DNA of 64,000 nucleotides from Klebsiella terrigena (GCF_006539725.1 NZ_BJNO01000006.1:1-64000); one strand, 5' to 3'. Positions 30,429-41,646 are shown, counted from the first letter of the stretch. Notes: generated by a model from the letters alone, not told the origin. A program made the numbers and translations.

Positions 30429-30872
30429 ATGTCATTCAAGCTCCCCGTTTCTGTACTGGTGGTGATTTATGCCGAAGATACAAAGCGGGTGCTGATGCTG
30501 CAGCGGCGCGATGATTCCGCTTTCTGGCAGTCGGTAACCGGCAGCCTGGAAGAGGGGGAAACCGCGCTGCAAGCCGCCGCGCGCGAAGTAAAGGAAGAGG
30601 TCGCAATAGATGTTGCCGATGAGCATCTGGCCTTAATTGACTGTCAGCGTACGGTGGAGTTCGAGATCTTTTCTCATTTACGTCATCGCTATGCGCCGGG
30701 CGTTGAGCGCAATACGGAATTTTGGTTCCGCCTTGCGCTCCCTCATGAACGCCAGATTGTGTTTACCGAACATCTGGATTACCGCTGGGTTGCCGCGACG
30801 GAAGCCGCCGCGTTGACCAAGTCGTGGAGTAACCGGCAGGCGATTGAAGAATTTGTAATTAACGCCAACTAA
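30429..30872 (+). CDS. nudB: Dihydroneopterin triphosphate pyrophosphatase NudB
   Basis: This 147-aa Nudix hydrolase removes pyrophosphate from dihydroneopterin triphosphate early in folate synthesis. The Nudix box reads [20 protein letters not shown] near residues 38-57 with the metal-binding REVKEE intact. It matches E. coli NudB from [10 protein letters not shown] onward; the N-terminus is three residues shorter. The ATG at 30429 is 1 bp after the aspS stop, typical of coupling; an overlapping longer frame is not conserved. Confidence 0.93.
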   Translation: MSFKLPVSVLVVIYAEDTKRVLMLQRRDDSAFWQSVTGSLEEGETALQAAAREVKEEVAIDVADEHLALIDCQRTVEFEIFSHLRHRYAPGVERNTEFWFRLALPHERQIVFTEHLDYRWVAATEAAALTKSWSNRQAIEEFVINAN

Positions 30873-30933
30873 TATTCCCCGCCTCCTGCTGGTCAGAAGG
30901 CTTCGGGAAAACGGCATTTTTGGAGAGTTTTTT

Positions 30934-31674
30934 ATGGCAGGTCATAGTAAGTGGGCCAACACCAAGCACCGCAAAGCGGCACAGGATGCCAAACGCGGTA
31001 AGATCTTCACTAAAATTATTCGCGAGCTGGTCACCGCCGCGCGTTTAGGCGGCGGCGATGCGGCTTCTAACCCGCGTCTGCGCGCAGCGATTGATAAAGC
31101 GCTGTCCAACAACATGACCCGCGATACCCTGAACCGCGCTATCGCCCGTGGCGTAGGCGGCGATGATGACGCGAACATGGAAACCATCATTTATGAAGGT
31201 TACGGCCCAGGCGGCACGGCGGTGATGGTTGAGTGCCTGAGCGACAACCGTAACCGTACCGTTGCCGAAGTGCGTCACGCCTTCACCAAAACCGGCGGTA
31301 ACCTCGGCACCGACGGCTCGGTGGCCTATCTGTTCAGCAAAAAAGGGGTGATCTCCTTCGAAGCTGGCGACGAAGACGTGATTATGGAAGCGGCTCTGGA
31401 AGCGGGTGCGGAAGACGTTGTGACCTATGACGACGGCGCGATTGACGTCTACACCGCGTGGGAAGAGATGGGCGCCGTACGCGACGCGCTGGAAGCGGCT
31501 GGCCTGAAAGCTGACGCGGCCGAAGTCTCCATGATCCCGTCGACGAAAGCCGATATGGATGCGGAGACCGCGCCGAAGCTGCTGCGTCTGATCGATATGC
31601 TGGAAGATTGCGACGACGTGCAGGAAGTTTATCATAACGGCGAGATCTCTGATGAGGTCGCCGCAACGCTGTGA
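30934..31674 (+). CDS. yebC: YebC/TACO1 family protein
   Basis: This 246-aa protein has the family start [20 protein letters not shown], then [20 protein letters not shown] near residues 90-108 and the C-terminal [19 protein letters not shown]. YebC proteins have been described as DNA-binding regulators and more recently as helpers of translation of proline-rich stretches. The length equals E. coli YebC. GGAGAG precedes the ATG. Its stop codon overlaps the start of an ERIC repeat. Confidence 0.96.
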   Translation: MAGHSKWANTKHRKAAQDAKRGKIFTKIIRELVTAARLGGGDAASNPRLRAAIDKALSNNMTRDTLNRAIARGVGGDDDANMETIIYEGYGPGGTAVMVECLSDNRNRTVAEVRHAFTKTGGNLGTDGSVAYLFSKKGVISFEAGDEDVIMEAALEAGAEDVVTYDDGAIDVYTAWEEMGAVRDALEAAGLKADAAEVSMIPSTKADMDAETAPKLLRLIDMLEDCDDVQEVYHNGEISDEVAATL

Positions 31675-31800
31675 TTCCCGTAATCTTTCAGCCCACAGCG
31701 GCGTTGGCTCTCCTCGCTTACCCCGGTTACGTAGTGAATCTACGCTCCCGGGGATGCGCTGAGTGGCCGCCTGGCTGTGAACTGAAATATTTAGGGTCTC
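31673..31800. repeat. ERIC (IRU) element between yebC and ruvC
   Basis: The whole yebC-ruvC gap is an imperfect palindrome of about 127 bp. Its parts align with the ERIC consensus as I recall it: GCGTTGGCT, CTCGCTTACCCC, a central TACGTAG-type palindrome, GCTCCCGGGGAT and GCCGCC, ending AACTGAAAT and GGGT. The left end reads as the inverse of the right end (ATTCCCGTAATCTTTCAG versus the complement of CTGAAATATTTAGGGTCTC). It would be transcribed in the yebC-ruvC message. Confidence 0.85.
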
Positions 31801-31828
31801 AGGGCTTAGTGATTACCGGAGATGCGTG

Positions 31829-32350
31829 ATGGCTATTATTCTCGGTATTGACCCGGGTTCGCGCATTACCGGCTATGGCGTTATCCGCCAGGTCGGGCGG
31901 CAGTTAAGCTATCTTGGCAGCGGATGCATTCGCACTAAGGTGGATGATCTGCCGTCGCGGCTGAAGCTGATCTACGCGGGCGTGACGGAAATTATCACCC
32001 AGTTTCAGCCGGACTATTTCGCGATTGAACAGGTGTTTATGGCGAAAAACGCCGACTCGGCGCTGAAGCTGGGGCAGGCGCGCGGGGTGGCTATCGTCGC
32101 GGCGACCAATCAGGATCTTCCGGTCTTTGAGTACGCCGCGAGGCAGGTCAAGCAAACCGTGGTCGGCATCGGCAGCGCGGAAAAAAGCCAGGTGCAGCAT
32201 ATGGTGCGCACCCTGCTGAAGCTGGCGGCTAACCCGCAGGCGGATGCGGCGGATGCGTTGGCCATTGCGATTACCCACTGCCACGTGAGTCAGAACGCGA
32301 CGCAGATAGGCGATAGTCGGCTAAACCTGGCGCGCGGACGCTTGCGATAA
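31829..32350 (+). CDS. ruvC: Holliday junction resolvase RuvC
   Basis: This 173-aa endonuclease cuts Holliday junctions. The RNase H-like catalytic acids are visible: Asp7 in [14 protein letters not shown], Glu66 in FAIEQVFM, and the Asp pair in [13 protein letters not shown] near residues 138-141. The start is the ATG at 31829, 2 bp inside a frame open from a GTG at 31826, and equals E. coli RuvC. As in E. coli it lies upstream of ruvAB but separated by a terminator. Confidence 0.97.
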   Translation: MAIILGIDPGSRITGYGVIRQVGRQLSYLGSGCIRTKVDDLPSRLKLIYAGVTEIITQFQPDYFAIEQVFMAKNADSALKLGQARGVAIVAATNQDLPVFEYAARQVKQTVVGIGSAEKSQVQHMVRTLLKLAANPQADAADALAIAITHCHVSQNATQIGDSRLNLARGRLR

Positions 32351-32360
32351 CGTCAAATCA

Positions 32361-32387
32361 GGCTGGATATTTATCCAGCCTTTTTTT
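32361..32387 (+). promoter_or_regulatory. LexA box of ruvAB doubling as the ruvC terminator
   Basis: CTGGATATTTATCCAG at 32363-32378 matches the SOS box of E. coli ruvA with one base changed. The same palindrome, extended by one base pair on each side and followed by seven T, forms an intrinsic terminator for ruvC. This position separates ruvC from the SOS-regulated ruvAB operon. Confidence 0.85.
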
Positions 32388-32430
32388 ATGATACCGGCAG
32401 ATACTTTAGCCCTTAACGCAGGAGCAGCAT

Positions 32431-33042
32431 GTGATAGGCAGACTCAGAGGCATCGTTCTCGAAAAACAACCCCCGCTGGTATTACTGGAAACGGGAGGCG
32501 TTGGCTATGAAGTGCATATGCCTATGACCTGCTTTTACGAACTGCCGGAAGTGGGCAAAGAGGCGGTCGTATTTACCCATTTTGTGGTTCGCGAAGACGC
32601 GCAGCTGCTGTTTGGTTTTAATAACAAACAGGAGCGTACGCTGTTCCGCGAGCTGGTTAAGACCAACGGCGTAGGGCCGAAGCTGGCGCTGGCGATCCTT
32701 TCCGGCATGTCGGCGCAGCAGTTCGTTAACGCCGTCGAGCGCGAAGAGGCCGCGGCGCTGGTTAAGCTTCCGGGGATTGGTAAGAAAACCGCCGATCGCC
32801 TGATCGTCGAAATGAAGGACCGCTTCAAGGGATTACACGGCGATCTGTTTACCCCGGCCGACGACCTGGTGCTGACATCGCCCTCCGGCCCGTCCAGCGA
32901 TGATGCCGAGCAGGAAGCGGTTGCCGCCCTGGTGGCGCTGGGCTATAAACCTCAGGAGGCCAGCCGAATGGTGAGTAAAATCGCCCGTCCGGATGCCAAC
33001 AGTGAAACGCTAATCCGCGAAGCGCTGCGCGCCGCGTTGTGA
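32431..33042 (+). CDS. ruvA: Holliday junction branch migration protein RuvA
   Basis: This 203-aa protein binds four-way junctions as a tetramer and loads RuvB. It has an N-terminal OB fold ([19 protein letters not shown]), two helix-hairpin-helix motifs ([15 protein letters not shown] and [16 protein letters not shown]) and a mobile C-terminal domain for RuvB contact. The start is a GTG at 32431 preceded by CAGGAGCA. The length equals E. coli RuvA. Confidence 0.97.
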   Translation: MIGRLRGIVLEKQPPLVLLETGGVGYEVHMPMTCFYELPEVGKEAVVFTHFVVREDAQLLFGFNNKQERTLFRELVKTNGVGPKLALAILSGMSAQQFVNAVEREEAAALVKLPGIGKKTADRLIVEMKDRFKGLHGDLFTPADDLVLTSPSGPSSDDAEQEAVAALVALGYKPQEASRMVSKIARPDANSETLIREALRAAL

Positions 33043-33047
33043 GGTAA

Positions 33048-34061
<1,014 letters not shown>

Positions 34062-34073
34062 CCAGGCGCTGAG

Positions 34074-34104
34074 CCGGTAGCCCTGCTCAGCGCAGCGCTA
34101 CCGG
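34074..34104. terminator. Hairpin between ruvB and znuB
   Basis: CCGGTAGC/GCTACCGG with an inner CTGAG/CTCAG-type repeat lies between convergent genes. No T run follows on either side, so terminator activity is uncertain. Confidence 0.45.
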
Positions 34105-34121
34105 AAGAAGAGTCAGAGTGC

Positions 34122-34907
34122 TCAGGCGGCCGCTTTCTTCATCATGCTGAAGATAAACAGCACCGCAGCGCACAGCACCACCGACGGGCCGGCCGGCGTG
34201 TCGTAGAACGCCGAGAAGGTCAGTCCACCGGTTACCGCGATCGCCCCGATGCCAACCGCGATAGCCGCCATCTGCTCCGGCGTACGCGCAAAGCGGCGCG
34301 CCGTGGCGGCGGGGATGATCAGCAGCGAGGTAATGATCAGCGCCCCGACAAACTTCATCGCCACGCCGATAGTCAGGGCGGTGACCAGCATCAGCAGCAG
34401 CTTCACCCGCTGCAGCTTCACGCCGTCAACAAACGCCAGGTCGGGACTGATCGTCATCGACAGCAGGTTGCGCCACTGCCAGAGCAAAATGGCCAGCACA
34501 ATTGCCACACCAATGGCGATTGAGATCAGGTCCTCCGGCGTTACCGCCAGCAGATCGCCAAACAGGTAGGCCATCAGGTCGACGCGGACGTTCGACATCA
34601 GGCTGACCACCACCAGGCCCAGCGACAGCGCGCTGTGGGCCATAATCCCCAGCAGCGTATCAATGGCGAGGTGAGGGCGCTTCTCCAGCCATACCAGCCC
34701 TGCCGCCAGCAGCAGCGTGATGGCGATAACGGCGTAGAAGGGGTTGACGTTGAGCAGCAGGCCAAAAGCGACGCCGAGCAGCGAGGCGTGGGCGAGGGTA
34801 TCGCCAAAATAGGACATCCGGCGCCAGACAACAAACGAGCCCAGCGGGCCGGCGGCGCAGGCGAGCATCACCCCGGCCAGCCAGCCGGGTAACAGTAGTT
34901 CAATCAT
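34122..34907 (-). CDS. znuB: Zinc ABC transporter permease ZnuB
   Basis: This 261-aa inner-membrane permease has about seven to eight helices and belongs to the ABC-3 metal permease family ([20 protein letters not shown] near residues 18-37 is the family signature). With ZnuC and the binding protein ZnuA it imports zinc. Its ATG overlaps the znuC stop by 1 bp. Confidence 0.96.
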   Translation of the reverse strand: MIELLLPGWLAGVMLACAAGPLGSFVVWRRMSYFGDTLAHASLLGVAFGLLLNVNPFYAVIAITLLLAAGLVWLEKRPHLAIDTLLGIMAHSALSLGLVVVSLMSNVRVDLMAYLFGDLLAVTPEDLISIAIGVAIVLAILLWQWRNLLSMTISPDLAFVDGVKLQRVKLLLMLVTALTIGVAMKFVGALIITSLLIIPAATARRFARTPEQMAAIAVGIGAIAVTGGLTFSAFYDTPAGPSVVLCAAVLFIFSMMKKAAA

Positions 34908-35659
34908 CAGCGGTCATTTCCCCGACGCAGTACAATCCGCCCCTGCAGGTCGTGGCGGTGATTATGATGGTGACGATAAATACCCAGCTGTTCCGCGCCG
35001 CGCTGGCCGAACATCGAGATAAACTGCGGGTGCATCGAGACCACTTCCGGCGTGCCGGAGCAGCAGATATGCTGATTCAGGCACAACACTTCATCGGTTT
35101 TCGCCATCACCAGGTGCAGGTCGTGGGAGACCATCAGCACCGAGCAGTTAAGCTCCTGGCGCAGCTGGTTGATCAGGTCATACAGCGCCACCTGGCCGTT
35201 GACGTCGACGCCCTGCGTCGGCTCATCAAGCACCAGCAGCTGCGGCTGATTTAACAGCGCCCGCGCGAGCAGCACGCGCTGCGTTTCGCCTCCGGAGAGT
35301 TTCTGCATCGGGGCATCGATAAGATGTCCGGCCTGGACACGCTTCAGCGCCGGCAGAATATCCTGCTTACGCGTCTGCGGACGCAGGCGTAAAAAGCGGC
35401 TGACGGTGAGCGGCATCGTGGCATCGAGGTGTAATTTTTGTGGAACATAGCCAATGCGCAGCTTTCCCTCTCGTTTGATAACACCGTCAGTTGGTGCTAC
35501 CAGTCCGAGAACGACCCGTACAAGCGTGGATTTACCGGCGCCGTTCGGGCCGAGTAAGGTCAAAATTTTGCCTGGCTTAAGCGTGAGCGAAATGTCAGAC
35601 AGCACGCGTCGCTGGCCGAAGGCCACCGAGACGTTTTGCAAAGTTACAAGATTTGTCAT
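34907..35659 (-). CDS. znuC: Zinc ABC transporter ATPase ZnuC
   Basis: This 250-aa ATPase has Walker [10 protein letters not shown] near residues 37-45, signature LSGGETQR near 123, Walker [13 protein letters not shown] near 143 and the switch His in VSHDLH. A His-rich C-terminal stretch ([10 protein letters not shown]) is present, as in E. coli ZnuC. It is divergent from znuA across a Zur box. Confidence 0.97.
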   Translation of the reverse strand: MTNLVTLQNVSVAFGQRRVLSDISLTLKPGKILTLLGPNGAGKSTLVRVVLGLVAPTDGVIKREGKLRIGYVPQKLHLDATMPLTVSRFLRLRPQTRKQDILPALKRVQAGHLIDAPMQKLSGGETQRVLLARALLNQPQLLVLDEPTQGVDVNGQVALYDLINQLRQELNCSVLMVSHDLHLVMAKTDEVLCLNQHICCSGTPEVVSMHPQFISMFGQRGAEQLGIYRHHHNHRHDLQGRIVLRRGNDR

Positions 35660-35685
35660 GTCAAATTAAGGGTTGCACAAGCTAG

Positions 35686-35707
35686 TGAATGTTATAATAT
35701 CACATCT
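35686..35707. promoter_or_regulatory. Zur box between znuCB and znuA
   Basis: TGAATGTTATAATATCACAT at 35686-35705 closely resembles the E. coli znu operator GAAATGTTATAATATCACATTTC, with the GTTATAATATCAC core intact. It lies between divergent znuC and znuA starts, so one Zur dimer pair can repress both when zinc is sufficient. Confidence 0.88.
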
Positions 35708-35737
35708 TTCTCATTCATTACGACGATTAGACGCATT

Positions 35738-36682
35738 ATGTTACATAAAAATACGCTTCTTTGCGCTGGACTTAGCGCCGTTTTTTTGTTCACCCAGACC
35801 TCCGCGGCGAATGCCGCCGTGGTTGCCTCAATGAAACCTCTTGGCTTTATCGCTTCCGCTATCGCTGACGGGGTCACCGACACCCAGGTGCTGCTGCCAG
35901 ATGGCGCCTCCGAGCACGACTATTCTCTGCGCCCTTCAGATGCAAAACGCTTACAGAACGCAGACTTAGTGGTGTGGATTGGCCCGGAGATGGAAGCCTT
36001 TATGGATAAGTCAACGCAAAGCATTGCGCCAAACAAAAAGGTGACGATCGCCCAGCTTGACGGCGTGAAACCGCTGCTCATGAAAGGCGCGGATGACGAC
36101 GATGACCACGACGGCCACGATCACGCTGCAGGTGGAAAAAGTGACGACGATCACCATCACGGCGTATACAACATGCATCTGTGGTTATCCCCAGAGATAG
36201 CGCGGCTTTCGGCGGTTGCAATCCACGATAAATTATTGGAACTTATGCCGCAGAGTCGAGCCAAACTTGACGCTAACCTGAAGGAGTTTGAGGCAAAATT
36301 AGCCTCGACCGATAAACAGGTGAGTCACGAGCTGGCACCGCTGCAAGGAAAAGGGTATTTCGTTTTTCATGACGCCTACGGCTACTTTGAAAAACACTAC
36401 GGTCTGACATCGCTTGGTCATTTCACCGTCAACCCTGAAATTCAGCCTGGTGCGCAGCGTTTACACGAAATCAGAACACAGCTGGTTGAGCAAAAAGCGA
36501 CCTGCGTTTTTGCTGAGCCACAGTTCAGGCCAGCCGTTATAGAAGCTGTTGCCAGAGGTACCTCCGTGCGCATGGGAACCCTCGATCCGCTGGGTACAGG
36601 AATTAAGCTGGGTAAAGAAAGTTATCCGCAGTTCCTGAACCAGCTGGCGAACCAGTATTCGAGCTGCCTGAAAGGAGATTAA
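35738..36682 (+). CDS. znuA: Zinc ABC transporter periplasmic binding protein ZnuA
   Basis: This 314-aa cluster 9 binding protein has a signal peptide (residues about 1-26, ending near SAANA), zinc ligands His in GASEHDYSL near residue 60, [11 protein letters not shown] near 147 and [11 protein letters not shown] near 210, and an acidic His-rich loop [15 protein letters not shown] between. The ATG at 35738 matches the shorter E. coli form; a frame open from 35636 would run through the Zur box. Confidence 0.95.
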   Translation: MLHKNTLLCAGLSAVFLFTQTSAANAAVVASMKPLGFIASAIADGVTDTQVLLPDGASEHDYSLRPSDAKRLQNADLVVWIGPEMEAFMDKSTQSIAPNKKVTIAQLDGVKPLLMKGADDDDDHDGHDHAAGGKSDDDHHHGVYNMHLWLSPEIARLSAVAIHDKLLELMPQSRAKLDANLKEFEAKLASTDKQVSHELAPLQGKGYFVFHDAYGYFEKHYGLTSLGHFTVNPEIQPGAQRLHEIRTQLVEQKATCVFAEPQFRPAVIEAVARGTSVRMGTLDPLGTGIKLGKESYPQFLNQLANQYSSCLKGD

Positions 36683-36697
36683 CGAGGAAGTGAATAC

Positions 36698-38017
36698 GTG
36701 CAACAGATAGCCCGCGCTGTCACTCAGGCATTTAACAATTTGCCACGACCTCACCGCGTAATGCTGGGGTCGTTGAGCGTTCTAACCTTAGCGGTCGCCG
36801 TCTGGCGGCCGTACATCTACCACCACGAATCAGCCCCTATCGTCAGAACGATTGAGCTGGAAAAAAGCGAAATCCGTTCCCTGCTGCCGGAAGCCTCTGA
36901 ACCTATCGATCAGGCCGCGCAGGAGGAAGAAGCTATCCCTCAGGACGAGCTGGACGATAAGGCCGACGGCGATTCAGGTGGCCATGAGTACGTCGTATCA
37001 ACCGGCGATACGCTCAGCAGCATCCTCAATCAGTACGGAATCGAAATGGGCGATATCTCCCTTTTATCGACCGCTGATAAAGAGCTGCGCAACCTTAAGA
37101 TTGGCCAACAGCTCTCATGGAGCCTGACGGCGGATGGCGATCTGCAAAGCCTGACCTGGGAAATGTCCCGTCGCGAAACCCGCACCTATAATCGCGTGGG
37201 TAATGGCTTCAAGATGAGCAGCGAGCTGCAGGAAGGGGACTGGGTCAACAACGTGCTGAAAGGCACCGTTGGCGGCAGCTTCGTCTCCAGCGCGCGTAAC
37301 GCGGGCCTTACCAGTACCGAAGTCAGCGCGGTTATTAAAGCCATGCAGTGGCAGATGGACTTCCGCAAGCTGAAAAAGGGCGACGAGTTCTCGGTGCTGA
37401 TGTCGCGCGAAATGCTTAACGGCAAGCGGGAGCAGAGCCAGCTGCTGGGCGTGCGTTTACGTTCAGACGGCAAGGATTACTACGCCATCCGTGCCGAAGA
37501 CGGCAAGTTCTACGATCGTAACGGTACCGGCCTGGCGAAGGGCTTTATGCGCTTCCCCACCGCGCGCCAGTTCCGCGTATCGTCAAACTTTAACCCGCGT
37601 CGCCTCAATCCGGTGACCGGGCGCGTCGCGCCACACCGCGGCGTAGACTTCGCGATGCCGCAGGGCACGCCGGTACTTTCCGTCGGTGACGGCGAGGTGG
37701 TGGTGGCCAAACGCAGCGGCGCGGCGGGGTACTACGTTGCCGTGCGCCACGGCCGTACCTACACCACCCGCTATATGCACCTGCGTAAGCTGCTGGTGAA
37801 ACCCGGGCAGAAGGTGAAGCGCGGTGACCGCCTTGCGCTGTCGGGCAATACCGGCCGCTCTACCGGGCCACATCTGCATTATGAAGTATGGATTAACCAG
37901 CAGGCGGTCAACCCGCTGACGGCGAAACTACCGCGTACGGAAGGGCTGAGCGGTTCCGACCGCACGGATTATCTGGCGCAGGTGAAAGAAGTCATGCCGC
38001 AGCTGCGATTCGACTAA
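36698..38017 (+). CDS. mepM: Murein DD-endopeptidase MepM
   Basis: This 439-aa protein has an N-terminal membrane anchor (about residues 20-45), a LysM/OapA-type domain (EYVVSTGDTLSSILNQYGI near residues 96-115) and a C-terminal M23 peptidase. The zinc ligands appear as HRGVDFAMPQGTP near 313-325 (HxxxD) and GRSTGPHLHYEVW near 388-400 (HxH). It cleaves D-Ala-mDAP cross-links to allow sidewall growth. It is 15 bp downstream of znuA, as in E. coli. Confidence 0.96.
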   Translation: MQQIARAVTQAFNNLPRPHRVMLGSLSVLTLAVAVWRPYIYHHESAPIVRTIELEKSEIRSLLPEASEPIDQAAQEEEAIPQDELDDKADGDSGGHEYVVSTGDTLSSILNQYGIEMGDISLLSTADKELRNLKIGQQLSWSLTADGDLQSLTWEMSRRETRTYNRVGNGFKMSSELQEGDWVNNVLKGTVGGSFVSSARNAGLTSTEVSAVIKAMQWQMDFRKLKKGDEFSVLMSREMLNGKREQSQLLGVRLRSDGKDYYAIRAEDGKFYDRNGTGLAKGFMRFPTARQFRVSSNFNPRRLNPVTGRVAPHRGVDFAMPQGTPVLSVGDGEVVVAKRSGAAGYYVAVRHGRTYTTRYMHLRKLLVKPGQKVKRGDRLALSGNTGRSTGPHLHYEVWINQQAVNPLTAKLPRTEGLSGSDRTDYLAQVKEVMPQLRFD

Positions 38018-38030
38018 CGCGCTGTTATTA

Positions 38031-38066
38031 AAAGCCGGTGCCAGCGCGCGCCGGCTTTTTCTTTTG
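38031..38066 (+). terminator. Terminator after mepM
   Basis: AAAGCCGG/CCGGCTTT with a GC-rich 12-nt loop is followed by TTCTTTTG. Confidence 0.8.
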
Positions 38067-38145
38067 TACCTTCCCCAACGTGTCGCTAAACTATAGCCTT
38101 AAGTATCTCCTTATCTTTATTCAGCACCATTTTTGCGGATCGGGC

Positions 38146-39120
38146 ATGGAAACGAAAAAAAATAATATTGAGTTTATTCCAAAATTTGAGAAATCCTTTT
38201 TACTCCCGCGCTACTGGGGCGCGTGGCTGGGCGTTATTGCCTTTGCGGGGATTGCGCTGACGCCCCCGTCGTTCCGCGATCCGGTTCTCGGTAAGCTGGG
38301 GCGCTTTGTCGGCAGGCTGGCCAAAAGCTCGCGCCGCCGCGCGCAGATAAACCTGCTGTACTGTTTCCCGGAAAAGAGCGAGCAGGAGCGCGAAGCGATT
38401 ATTGATGAGATGTACGCCTCTGCGCCTCAGGCGATGGTCATGATGGCAGAGCTGGGCCTGCGCGATCCGCAGCGCATTCTTTCCCGCGTCGACTGGCAGG
38501 GAAAAGAGATCATCGACGAGATGCAGCGTAATAACGAGAAGGTGATCTTCCTGGTGCCGCACGCCTGGGGCGTGGATATCCCGGCCATGCTGATGGCGTC
38601 CGGCGGACAAAAAATGGCGGCGATGTTCCATAATCAGGGCAATCCGGTATTCGATTACGTGTGGAATACCGTCCGCCGCCGCTTTGGCGGGCGCATGCAC
38701 GCGCGCAATGACGGCATCAAGCCGTTTATCCAGTCGGTGCGTCAGGGCTACTGGGGCTACTATCTGCCCGATCAGGATCACGGCGCCGAGCACAGCGAGT
38801 TCGTGGATTTCTTTGCCACCTACAAAGCCACGCTGCCGGCTATCGGCCGCCTGATGAAGGTCTGTCGGGCGCGGGTGGTTCCGCTGTTCCCGGTCTATGA
38901 TGGCAAAACCCATCGTCTGACGGTGCTGGTACGCCCGCCGATGGACGACCTGCTGGAGGCCGATGACAATACGATTGCCCGGCGGATGAACGAAGAGGTG
39001 GAAATTTTCGTCAAGCCGCATACCGAGCAGTACACCTGGATCCTCAAGCTGCTGAAGACCCGAAAACCCGGCGAAATCGAACCCTATAAGCGCAAAGAGC
39101 TCTTTCCGAAGAAAAAATAG
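38146..39120 (+). CDS. lpxM: Lipid A myristoyltransferase LpxM
   Basis: This 324-aa inner-membrane acyltransferase adds the last secondary acyl chain to lipid A. One N-terminal membrane segment (RYWGAWLGVIAFAGIALTPP) is followed by the catalytic HX4D motif VPHAWGVDIPAML near residues 143-155 and YYLPDQDHG. The start METKKNN equals E. coli LpxM and lies at 38146; the frame is open further upstream but not conserved there. Confidence 0.95.
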   Translation: METKKNNIEFIPKFEKSFLLPRYWGAWLGVIAFAGIALTPPSFRDPVLGKLGRFVGRLAKSSRRRAQINLLYCFPEKSEQEREAIIDEMYASAPQAMVMMAELGLRDPQRILSRVDWQGKEIIDEMQRNNEKVIFLVPHAWGVDIPAMLMASGGQKMAAMFHNQGNPVFDYVWNTVRRRFGGRMHARNDGIKPFIQSVRQGYWGYYLPDQDHGAEHSEFVDFFATYKATLPAIGRLMKVCRARVVPLFPVYDGKTHRLTVLVRPPMDDLLEADDNTIARRMNEEVEIFVKPHTEQYTWILKLLKTRKPGEIEPYKRKELFPKKK

Positions 39121-39148
39121 CGCCGCCTGTCGCTCAAGGTAACGATTA

Positions 39149-39183
39149 TTTAGCCACTGCACGCCGGCGCGTCAGTGGCTAAA
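39149..39183. terminator. Hairpin between lpxM and the response regulator gene
   Basis: A perfect 11-bp stem TTTAGCCACTG/CAGTGGCTAAA with a 13-nt loop lies between convergent genes and overlaps the 3' end of the response regulator gene. T-rich tails are short on both sides. Confidence 0.6.
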
Positions 39184-39891
39184 TTGTTTGAGCAGTGAGT
39201 CATGTTCCACAACCAGCCGATAGCGATACTCCGGCCTCCCCGTGGCGCCGTAGTGGTTGCTGGTGTGTAGAATATCGATCTGCGCCAGCCAGAGCAGATA
39301 CTTGCGACAGGATACCCGGGAAATATCCAGCTGCGCCGCCAGCTCATTGGTTGAAAACTCGGCTTCAGGATGCGCGCCTATCCAGCGACACACCGTGCGC
39401 AGCGTTTCGGCGGTCAGCCCTTTTGGCAGGCGACGGCTCTCCGTGCGCTGCCGCGAAGCGTGATTGAGCAGGTCGTCAATGTCCGACTGCTGGTAACAAG
39501 AAGTGGTGTGGCGCTGGCTACGCTTGTGGCTCCAGGCGATCAGCGCCTCTTCAAAGCGGGAGAACTGGAAGGGCTTGATGAGGTAATCCACCACCCCGTA
39601 GCGCATTGCGCTCTGCACGGTGAGCGCGTCGGCGGCGGAGGTGATCATGATGACGTCAATATCATGCGCCGACCGGCGCAGCGCTGGCAGCAGGTCCAGC
39701 CCGTTTTCCTTATGCATGTAAACATCGAGCAGGATCAGGTCAATGCCCTGCGGCCGTTCGCTGATGATGCGCTGCGCTTCACTGAGGGTCGGGGCGATGC
39801 CGCAGCAGCAAAAGCCGCTAAGCCGGCTGAGAAACAGGCGGTTTAGCTCAGCGACCATCGGATCGTCATCGATAATAAGGACATTTATCAC
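39172..39891 (-). CDS. DcuR-like response regulator (no adjacent kinase)
   Basis: This 239-aa CitB/DcuR-family regulator equals DcuR in length. The receiver domain has the acidic pocket IDDDPM at residues 7-12, phosphoacceptor Asp in LILLDVYMHKENGLDLLP near residue 56, and YGVVDYLIKPFQ with the conserved Lys. The C-terminal HTH is FSTNELAAQLDISRVSCRKYL near 185-205. Such regulators respond to C4-dicarboxylates through a DcuS-type sensor, but no histidine kinase is in this window. It follows the malic enzyme and permease genes on the same strand, which it probably controls. It could be a paralogue of true DcuR. Confidence 0.85.
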   Translation of the reverse strand: MINVLIIDDDPMVAELNRLFLSRLSGFCCCGIAPTLSEAQRIISERPQGIDLILLDVYMHKENGLDLLPALRRSAHDIDVIMITSAADALTVQSAMRYGVVDYLIKPFQFSRFEEALIAWSHKRSQRHTTSCYQQSDIDDLLNHASRQRTESRRLPKGLTAETLRTVCRWIGAHPEAEFSTNELAAQLDISRVSCRKYLLWLAQIDILHTSNHYGATGRPEYRYRLVVEHDSLLKQFSH

Positions 39892-39908
39892 GCAGGCCTC
39901 TCTTAAGG

Positions 39909-39931
39909 CCGGGAGGCTATCTGCCTCCCGG
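39909..39931 (-). other. Intercistronic hairpin between maeA and the regulator gene
   Basis: A 9-bp stem CCGGGAGGC/GCCTCCCGG with a 5-nt loop lies between maeA and the response regulator gene. No T run follows, so it more likely sets relative expression within one transcript than ends it. Confidence 0.5.
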
Positions 39932-39960
39932 ATATCACATTACCAGCCGGACCCGTTTTT

Positions 39961-41646
39961 TCAGAACGATGAGCGTTTATAGGCGGTGTAGCGCGCCTGC
40001 CAGTAGGTTTGTTCGATGCGGGCAAGCAGCTGTTCTTCGCTGAGCTGCGGCGCCACGCCCTCCTGCTGGGCGACCTTCGCGATAGCCAGGGCAATGGCGC
40101 GCGATATCGTCTCGATCTCCGCCACCGGCGGCAGCAGCCCGCCGCTTTCCGCCGCTGCCAGCGGGGAGTGAGCGGCCAGGGTGCGGCTTGCGGCGGTGAG
40201 CATCTTTTCCGTTATCCGCTCGACCTTGCCGGCCAGCACGCCGAGCCCGAGGCCGGGGAAGATATAGGCGTTATTGCATTGGGCAATATCGTAGGTTTTA
40301 CCCGCGTAAACCACCGGGGCAAAGGGGCTGCCGGTGGCGACCAGCGCGGCGCCCTCTGTCCAGGCGATCAGATCCGCTGGCTGGGCCTCGGCGCGAGAGG
40401 TTGGGTTCGAGAGCGGCATGATAATCGGGCGGGCGCAGTGCCGGTGCATCTCTTTGACAATCTCTTCGCTGAACAGACCGGGCTGCCCTGAAACGCCGAT
40501 CAGTACCGTCGGATGCGCATGGCGCACAACGTCGAGCAGCGAGACGGGGCCGGTGTCGACCTCCCAGTGGGCAATGCTGTGTCGGGGGGTGACCAGCTTT
40601 TGCTGGAAATCGAGCAGCGCGGGGATCGCGTCCGTCAGCAGGCCGCAGCGATCGACCATAAATACCCGGCCGCGGGCCTCGTGCTCGGACAGCCCGTCAT
40701 CGACCATCATCGCCACGATCTTTTCCGCGATACCGCAGCCCGCGGAGCCGCTGCCTAAAAAGACCACGCGCTGATCGCATAAGCGGCTGCCGGCCGCCTG
40801 GGCGGCCGCGATGAGGGTACCCGTTGTCACGGCGGCAGTACCCTGAATATCATCGTTGAAGCAGCACAGCCGATCGCGATAGCGCTGCAGGAGGCGGGTG
40901 GCGTTCTTTTGGGCAAAATCTTCGAACTGCAGCAGCACGTCAGGCCAGCGGCGCTTCACCGCTTCAATAAACATATCCATAAACTCGAGGTAGCTGTCGT
41001 CGTCGATGCGCGGGTGGCGCCAGCCCATATAGAGCGGATTGTCGATCAGCTGCGCGTTGTTGGTGCCAACGTCGAGCATGATCGGCAGGGTAGAGGCCGG
41101 ATGAATACCGCCGCAGGCGGTGTAGAGCGAAAGTTTGCCAATCGGGATCCCCATCCCGCCAACGCCCTGGTCACCGAGGCCGAGAATGCGCTCGCCGTCG
41201 GTGACCACGATGACGCGGATATCGTTGCGCGAGAAGCTTTGCAGCATCTCATCAATTTGGTGGCGGTCCGGCCAGGAAATAAACAGGCCCCTGGCGCGGC
41301 GATAAATTTCCGAAAAGTGTTCACAGGCCTCGCCGACCGTCGGGGTATAGACGATCGGCAGGGTATCGGTCATATGCGTGCGCAGAACGTTATAAAACAA
41401 GGTCTCGTTAGTATCCTGAATATTGCGCAGATAGACGTGGCGTGAAATATCGCGTTTAAACTGACAAAACTGTTCCCAGGCTCTTGCCGTTTGCTCCTCA
41501 ATCGTTTCCACCTTTTGCGGCAGAAAACCGTGCAGGCCAAAGGCATCGCGTTCGCCGTCGGTAAATGCCAGCCCTTTATTAAGTAACGGGTTTTCCAGTA
41601 ATACGGAGCCGTTATAGGGAGTGTAAATAGTGTCCTGGTTTAACAT
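39961..41646 (-). CDS. maeA: NAD-dependent malic enzyme
   Basis: This 561-aa enzyme decarboxylates malate to pyruvate with NAD. The size fits the large NAD-type enzyme (E. coli MaeA 565 aa). Landmarks are [13 protein letters not shown] near residue 99, [18 protein letters not shown]-type catalytic segment (here [18 protein letters not shown] near 145-162), [11 protein letters not shown] near 257, and the nucleotide motif [15 protein letters not shown] near 295. Its place in a module with a permease and dicarboxylate-type regulator suggests use of imported malate. The genome may hold another maeA elsewhere. Confidence 0.92.
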   Translation of the reverse strand: MLNQDTIYTPYNGSVLLENPLLNKGLAFTDGERDAFGLHGFLPQKVETIEEQTARAWEQFCQFKRDISRHVYLRNIQDTNETLFYNVLRTHMTDTLPIVYTPTVGEACEHFSEIYRRARGLFISWPDRHQIDEMLQSFSRNDIRVIVVTDGERILGLGDQGVGGMGIPIGKLSLYTACGGIHPASTLPIMLDVGTNNAQLIDNPLYMGWRHPRIDDDSYLEFMDMFIEAVKRRWPDVLLQFEDFAQKNATRLLQRYRDRLCCFNDDIQGTAAVTTGTLIAAAQAAGSRLCDQRVVFLGSGSAGCGIAEKIVAMMVDDGLSEHEARGRVFMVDRCGLLTDAIPALLDFQQKLVTPRHSIAHWEVDTGPVSLLDVVRHAHPTVLIGVSGQPGLFSEEIVKEMHRHCARPIIMPLSNPTSRAEAQPADLIAWTEGAALVATGSPFAPVVYAGKTYDIAQCNNAYIFPGLGLGVLAGKVERITEKMLTAASRTLAAHSPLAAAESGGLLPPVAEIETISRAIALAIAKVAQQEGVAPQLSEEQLLARIEQTYWQARYTAYKRSSF

